Shown here: positions 45,698 to 48,592 of the stretch, piece by piece | Layout: the number at the start of each line of letters is the position of its first letter | Numbering within the stretch: position 1 is the first letter of the stretch | Origin: Pseudomonadota bacterium | Lineage (GTDB): Bacteria > SZUA-182 > DTGQ01 | Reading direction: 5' to 3' | Length of the DNA: 48,592 nt | Assembly (NCBI GenBank): GCA_030625085.1 | Contig: DAOURK010000014.1 | Location: forward strand, 1-48,592 | The notes under the pieces: generated by a model | The model's input: the letters and a program-made list of their open reading frames with translations, nothing else | Databases searched by the model: none | What the model was told of the DNA's origin: nothing | Made by a program: the position numbers and the translations under genes

Positions 45698-47266
45698 ATG
45701 CCAAATCTTATAGTGACTCTTACATGGAAGGTTGTTTCTGTTCTTAAGAATAATCCTCCTATCCATCAAGACAATATTTTATTCAATATAGTACCTAAAA
45801 AAGGATTATACAGTCAATTTACTGCACCATTAAACCAATGTTATGTGCCTTTATCATTTTTACCAACAAATGTCTTTCACGAAAATATTAAAAATTTAGT
45901 AAGAGAAAAATGTTCGGTTGATATTGAGGAAAAAAAATTCCCATATAAGATTTTTATTCCATCCTTTAATAAAGAAGTATCAGTAAATATCAATATCAGA
46001 TTGTTCCAACCTAATATTCTATCGCTAACAGTAGAATTATCGAGTTTTTCTTTACCATTGAATGTAGACCAACTTAGACGTTTACAAAAATTAGATCAGA
46101 TTGAAGTGATAAGTGATATTATCCGTTGGATAATTGGCATGGCGGAGACAATAAATCATAAAAAATTTACTCAGTCACCTTCTTTTCGATTTAGACATGT
46201 AACTCATCTAGCTGGCGTTTGCCCACTTGAGCAATTTCAATCTCACATTAAGGAGAACCTTTCCAATTATGTAGGAATTTTAATATCAGACTTCGATTAT
46301 AAGGCAAAAGATAATGAATTACCACAAAGGATATTAGATGAAAATACAGAATATAATATAAAATATCCAAGAGAATTGCTTCTTGTAAATAAACAAGGTG
46401 TCTTATACATAACTCCATCTAATACAGAAGGATTAAAATCACGAGAAAACAGGAGATTTTTTAAAGTTCGTGATTTATATGAAATAGCATTTGTATTTAG
46501 TACTTATTTAGCTAGAGTGTATCCTTTAATTAGACTTCAAAATGAAGATTTTGCAGATTTTCTTTTATACAAAATTCAGCCGTGGATAAATGAATCTGAA
46601 TCGCTATTGGCTGAAGGCCGTTCAGATCAATATATATGGGATGCCCTTTTAAGGGCATTTGCACTAAAAGCTAGATTACCAAACCCTAAAGTTCTGTTTT
46701 CTATTGAAAGTAAAACAGAATGTTTTGATCAATTTGCAATTGATTGGTGGGTAGATAGAGACTTCCCTGATTTAATAGCAGAAAAAATAGATGAATCAAG
46801 AGATATCAAGTTTGGATTTTTAAAAGACAAAGATCTAAAGCAGGTAATTATAGAAGATTATAGAGAAGCTAAGAGATGTTTCAAAAGTAAATGTTATAAG
46901 GCAACGGTAATATTTTGTGGGGCAATAGTTGAGGCTATTTTGACAGACGCCATTCAAAGAGGAGGATATAAGAAAAAGATCTTTGAAGACTGTGGATTGA
47001 AAGCAGACAAGCATGGAAATTTAAATTATGATGATAAAATTCTTTTGAATAGATTAATATGTGCAGCAGAAAAAGCGCATCTAATTACTGATGAAAGTTT
47101 ATTAAATCATCTTAGATCACTTAAAGATTATCGAAACGGTATTCATCCAACAGTTCAAATTCGAAGGAGTCTTCCTCTTGGTGAAGAAATAGCCAAAACT
47201 GCTTTTGCAGCGATTGATCGTTTAGTGAAGCATCTGAATGTCATATATAGTCAAGGGGCCTTTTAA
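45698..47266 (+). CDS. Large protein with C-terminal HEPN-like domain
   Basis: A 522-aa protein I cannot place in a named family. The N-terminal 150 residues look beta-rich, and the middle is mixed alpha/beta. The C-terminal 140 residues are helical with KATVIFCGAIVEAILTDAI and SLKDYRNGIHPTVQIRRS; Arg479 and His483 form a shortened R-N-x-x-H like motif resembling HEPN/DUF4145-type proteins. It could be an RNase effector. ATG 45698 has only a weak upstream site (AAAGAAAA). Codon use is AT-rich compared with the neighbouring TIR gene. Position in an island with another HEPN and a TIR gene supports a defence role, which is inference. Confidence 0.55.
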   Translation: MPNLIVTLTWKVVSVLKNNPPIHQDNILFNIVPKKGLYSQFTAPLNQCYVPLSFLPTNVFHENIKNLVREKCSVDIEEKKFPYKIFIPSFNKEVSVNINIRLFQPNILSLTVELSSFSLPLNVDQLRRLQKLDQIEVISDIIRWIIGMAETINHKKFTQSPSFRFRHVTHLAGVCPLEQFQSHIKENLSNYVGILISDFDYKAKDNELPQRILDENTEYNIKYPRELLLVNKQGVLYITPSNTEGLKSRENRRFFKVRDLYEIAFVFSTYLARVYPLIRLQNEDFADFLLYKIQPWINESESLLAEGRSDQYIWDALLRAFALKARLPNPKVLFSIESKTECFDQFAIDWWVDRDFPDLIAEKIDESRDIKFGFLKDKDLKQVIIEDYREAKRCFKSKCYKATVIFCGAIVEAILTDAIQRGGYKKKIFEDCGLKADKHGNLNYDDKILLNRLICAAEKAHLITDESLLNHLRSLKDYRNGIHPTVQIRRSLPLGEEIAKTAFAAIDRLVKHLNVIYSQGAF

Positions 47267-47442
47267 TGTGCAAGTTTCAAAGGTAAAAAACGATTAGCAA
47301 AAATAGTTCAACAGCTTTCATATAATTAAAGTTTTTATAAAATTTAATTTCGAGCCGCCCTCGTTACCCTTGCTGTGAATGCAAGGGAAAGGTTATTTCT
47401 TCACCTTAAGGCGAATATATCAATTTTTAATCGGTGGAGTAA

Positions 47443-48048
47443 ATGTCGACTTACGTGTTTATAAGCTACTCGTCGATTGATGAACAAATGGCAACCTCCT
47501 TGGCAAAAACGCTTGAGGAGCATAATGTGGGCTACTTCCTTGACCACAAACACATGATCTGGGGTGGGGATGTGACACAACAGGTTTCCGCGGCAATACG
47601 CCGTTGTACGCACCTCCTTGTTATTATATCACCGGCAAGTCTCAAGTCAGACTGGGTACCCTTCGAAGTCGGATACGCCCAAGCCTTACGAAAGACGATA
47701 CTTCCATTTCTCATGCACCCCTCACTTGACCTCCCTGAATATTTGCGGAGACTTCATTACGTGATAGTGGCAGATGAAGTTGTGAAATACTTTCAGACTG
47801 GCCCTCAATCCCACCATCTTGCGGTTCTGTACTCTCAGACATCGCCCGAATCATTTCTTGAATGGGAATCTGTAAAGGAATTTGTTGATGCCGTACGAAG
47901 TGGATGCAGCCGCTCTGAAGCTATCGAACGTACCAAGATGATGTTACTGCAGGGAATTCCACGAGATTTTATTGAAGATACGCTTACCAGAGGATTCGCA
48001 GACTGGTTTGCTAAATCAGTATTCCAAGAAGCACTTGCGACGTTATGA
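47443..48048 (+). CDS. TIR-domain protein, probable NADase effector
   Basis: A 201-aa protein. Residues 1-125 are a TIR domain: YVFISYSSIDE (strand A and BB-loop start), FLDHKHMIWGGD, THLLVIISPASLKSDW and WVPFEVGYA, with Glu75 in the position of the catalytic Glu of NAD-cleaving TIRs. The remaining 75 residues contain RTKMMLLQGIPRDFIEDTL, a helical part with no known family. Bacterial TIR proteins degrade NAD+ or make signalling nucleotides in phage defence. Ribosome binding site GGTGGAG precedes ATG 47443. No sensor domain is fused, so the trigger would be a partner, possibly one of the neighbouring genes. Confidence 0.85.
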   Translation: MSTYVFISYSSIDEQMATSLAKTLEEHNVGYFLDHKHMIWGGDVTQQVSAAIRRCTHLLVIISPASLKSDWVPFEVGYAQALRKTILPFLMHPSLDLPEYLRRLHYVIVADEVVKYFQTGPQSHHLAVLYSQTSPESFLEWESVKEFVDAVRSGCSRSEAIERTKMMLLQGIPRDFIEDTLTRGFADWFAKSVFQEALATL

Positions 48049-48242
48049 ATGGATATGATTAGCTTCATTAAGACTGAACTTAGATTAATATATCAGATGG
48101 TTACCCTATCCAAGCAAAAGAGAATATTTAATGTTTGCACTAATAAAAAAGGTATTCTCAACCAAAGGTGAGATGAAATAATTGGGTGGGTATTTACCCC
48201 ACAAAAACCTTTGGAAAGTAGTGAATTGATAAATTATATTTA

Positions 48243-48318
48243 GCCTAACAATGCCAATGCACTGGAGCCTTCGCCAAAAGCCGCTCAGGCCCAGTGATCG
48301 GCGAAACATACATTAGGC
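48243..48318. other. attC-like recombination site candidate
   Basis: GCCTAAC (48243-48249) matches the integron R'' core RYYYAAC, and ATTAGGC (48312-48318) is its partner apart from the first base (GTTRRRY expected). Between them CACTGG-A-GCC pairs with GGC-CCAGTG around a loop, leaving an unpaired A like the extrahelical base of attC sites. Total length 76 bases, in the attC range. No integrase intI gene is in the window, and the A/G change in the 3' core argues for decay. Confidence 0.4.
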
Positions 48319-48355
48319 GATGCAATCCTCAACGTTTAGGATTGGAGGTTCCGGA

Positions 48356-48460
48356 ATGGAAATGTCATTGGGATCAGTGAACCCACTATACGAAGAGATA
48401 TACAAAGAAACACAGGCAGTTCTTGCTAATATAGGAGACTTACCTGAGAGGATAACTTAA
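48356..48460 (+). CDS. Short peptide after attC-like site (34 aa)
   Basis: ATG 48356 has a strong ribosome binding site GGAGG at 7 bases. The frame reads MEMSLGSVNPLYEEIYKETQ and continues 14 residues to TAA 48458-48460. It may be the start of a truncated accessory gene or a real small protein in a cassette. No family recognised. Confidence 0.35.
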   Translation: MEMSLGSVNPLYEEIYKETQAVLANIGDLPERIT

Positions 48461-48521
48461 ATGTTGCGTAAAAATTAATTCATAAGCATCTTCAGGCTTT
48501 TAAATAAAGGGTATTAGAGTA

Positions 48522-48592
48522 TTATATTGCCTGAAGAGCCGTTCGGAGTTCATCCATAAATTTTTCAGTCCCACCAAATTGTGTTAACATCA
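48522..48592 (-). CDS. C-terminal end of a gene running off the window
   Basis: On the minus strand the frame from 48590 reads MLTQFGGTEKFMDELRTALQ and then AI, stop (TAA at 48522-48524). It is open to the right edge. It looks like the end of a larger protein, but 23 residues are too few to assign a family. Confidence 0.35.
   Translation of the reverse strand, partial: MLTQFGGTEKFMDELRTALQAI

Overview
This 48.6 kb window looks like chromosomal DNA of an anaerobic, sulfate-reducing bacterium of the Desulfobacterota (deltaproteobacterial) type. The evidence is a dissimilatory-type ATP sulfurylase, a small siroheme sulfite reductase-like protein, a class I desulfoferrodoxin with a rubredoxin and flavodiiron protein set, an octaheme cytochrome c, and an IHF-type protein. 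Most of the DNA is AT-rich. No rRNA gene and no complete tRNA gene was found. The taxon is an inference from gene content only.

Layout. 0-1.0 kb: a tyrosine recombinase lacking its N-terminus, next to the 3' half of a tRNA-Thr gene; this is probably the inner end of an integrated element that extends left of the window. 1.4-10.6 kb: sulfite/oxygen/NO defence genes. A minus-strand series (rubredoxin, flavodiiron protein, glutaredoxin-like protein, thioredoxin reductase, desulfoferrodoxin, redoxin/FMN-binding fusion) faces a plus-strand octaheme cytochrome and ferritin-like protein. The rubredoxin and cytochrome genes share an almost identical 65-nt leader (64/65) in inverted orientation. 11.4-14.7 kb: sat, a large protein with a C-terminal HPr domain, and a small nuclease-fold protein. 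15.8-27.2 kb: a large secreted propeller-like protein, then a minus-strand, partly GC-rich cluster (secreted serine hydrolase, ATP-grasp-like ligase, MFS transporter, CocE/NonD-type acyl hydrolase, DapF-like epimerase) followed by a secreted alpha/beta hydrolase. It resembles an undescribed small-molecule or modified amino acid/peptide pathway. 27.8-42.5 kb: housekeeping and regulatory genes (UPF0158, histidine kinase, IHF/HU, uridine phosphorylase, AstE/AspA-like deacylase, DUF1611, Maf, TPR, DUF72, polX-ligA). 42.5-48.6 kb: an accessory island with degenerate ORFs, a frameshifted Apea-like HEPN gene, a RusA-like protein, a structured RNA resembling group II intron domain I, a second HEPN-like protein, a TIR protein and an attC-like site.

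The intergenic space is filled with at least four families of short inverted-repeat elements (R1-R4), some nested inside others. R1 hairpins show compensatory base changes between copies. Two genes (thioredoxin reductase and DUF72) appear to end inside repeat termini.

Together the 3-10.6 kb genes would handle superoxide (desulfoferrodoxin), O2/NO (flavodiiron protein fed by rubredoxin), thiol reduction (thioredoxin reductase/glutaredoxin), nitrogen oxides or hydroxylamine (octaheme cytochrome) and free iron (ferritin-like protein). The last 5 kb looks like an anti-phage defence neighbourhood. All functional statements come from motif reading; no database search was run.
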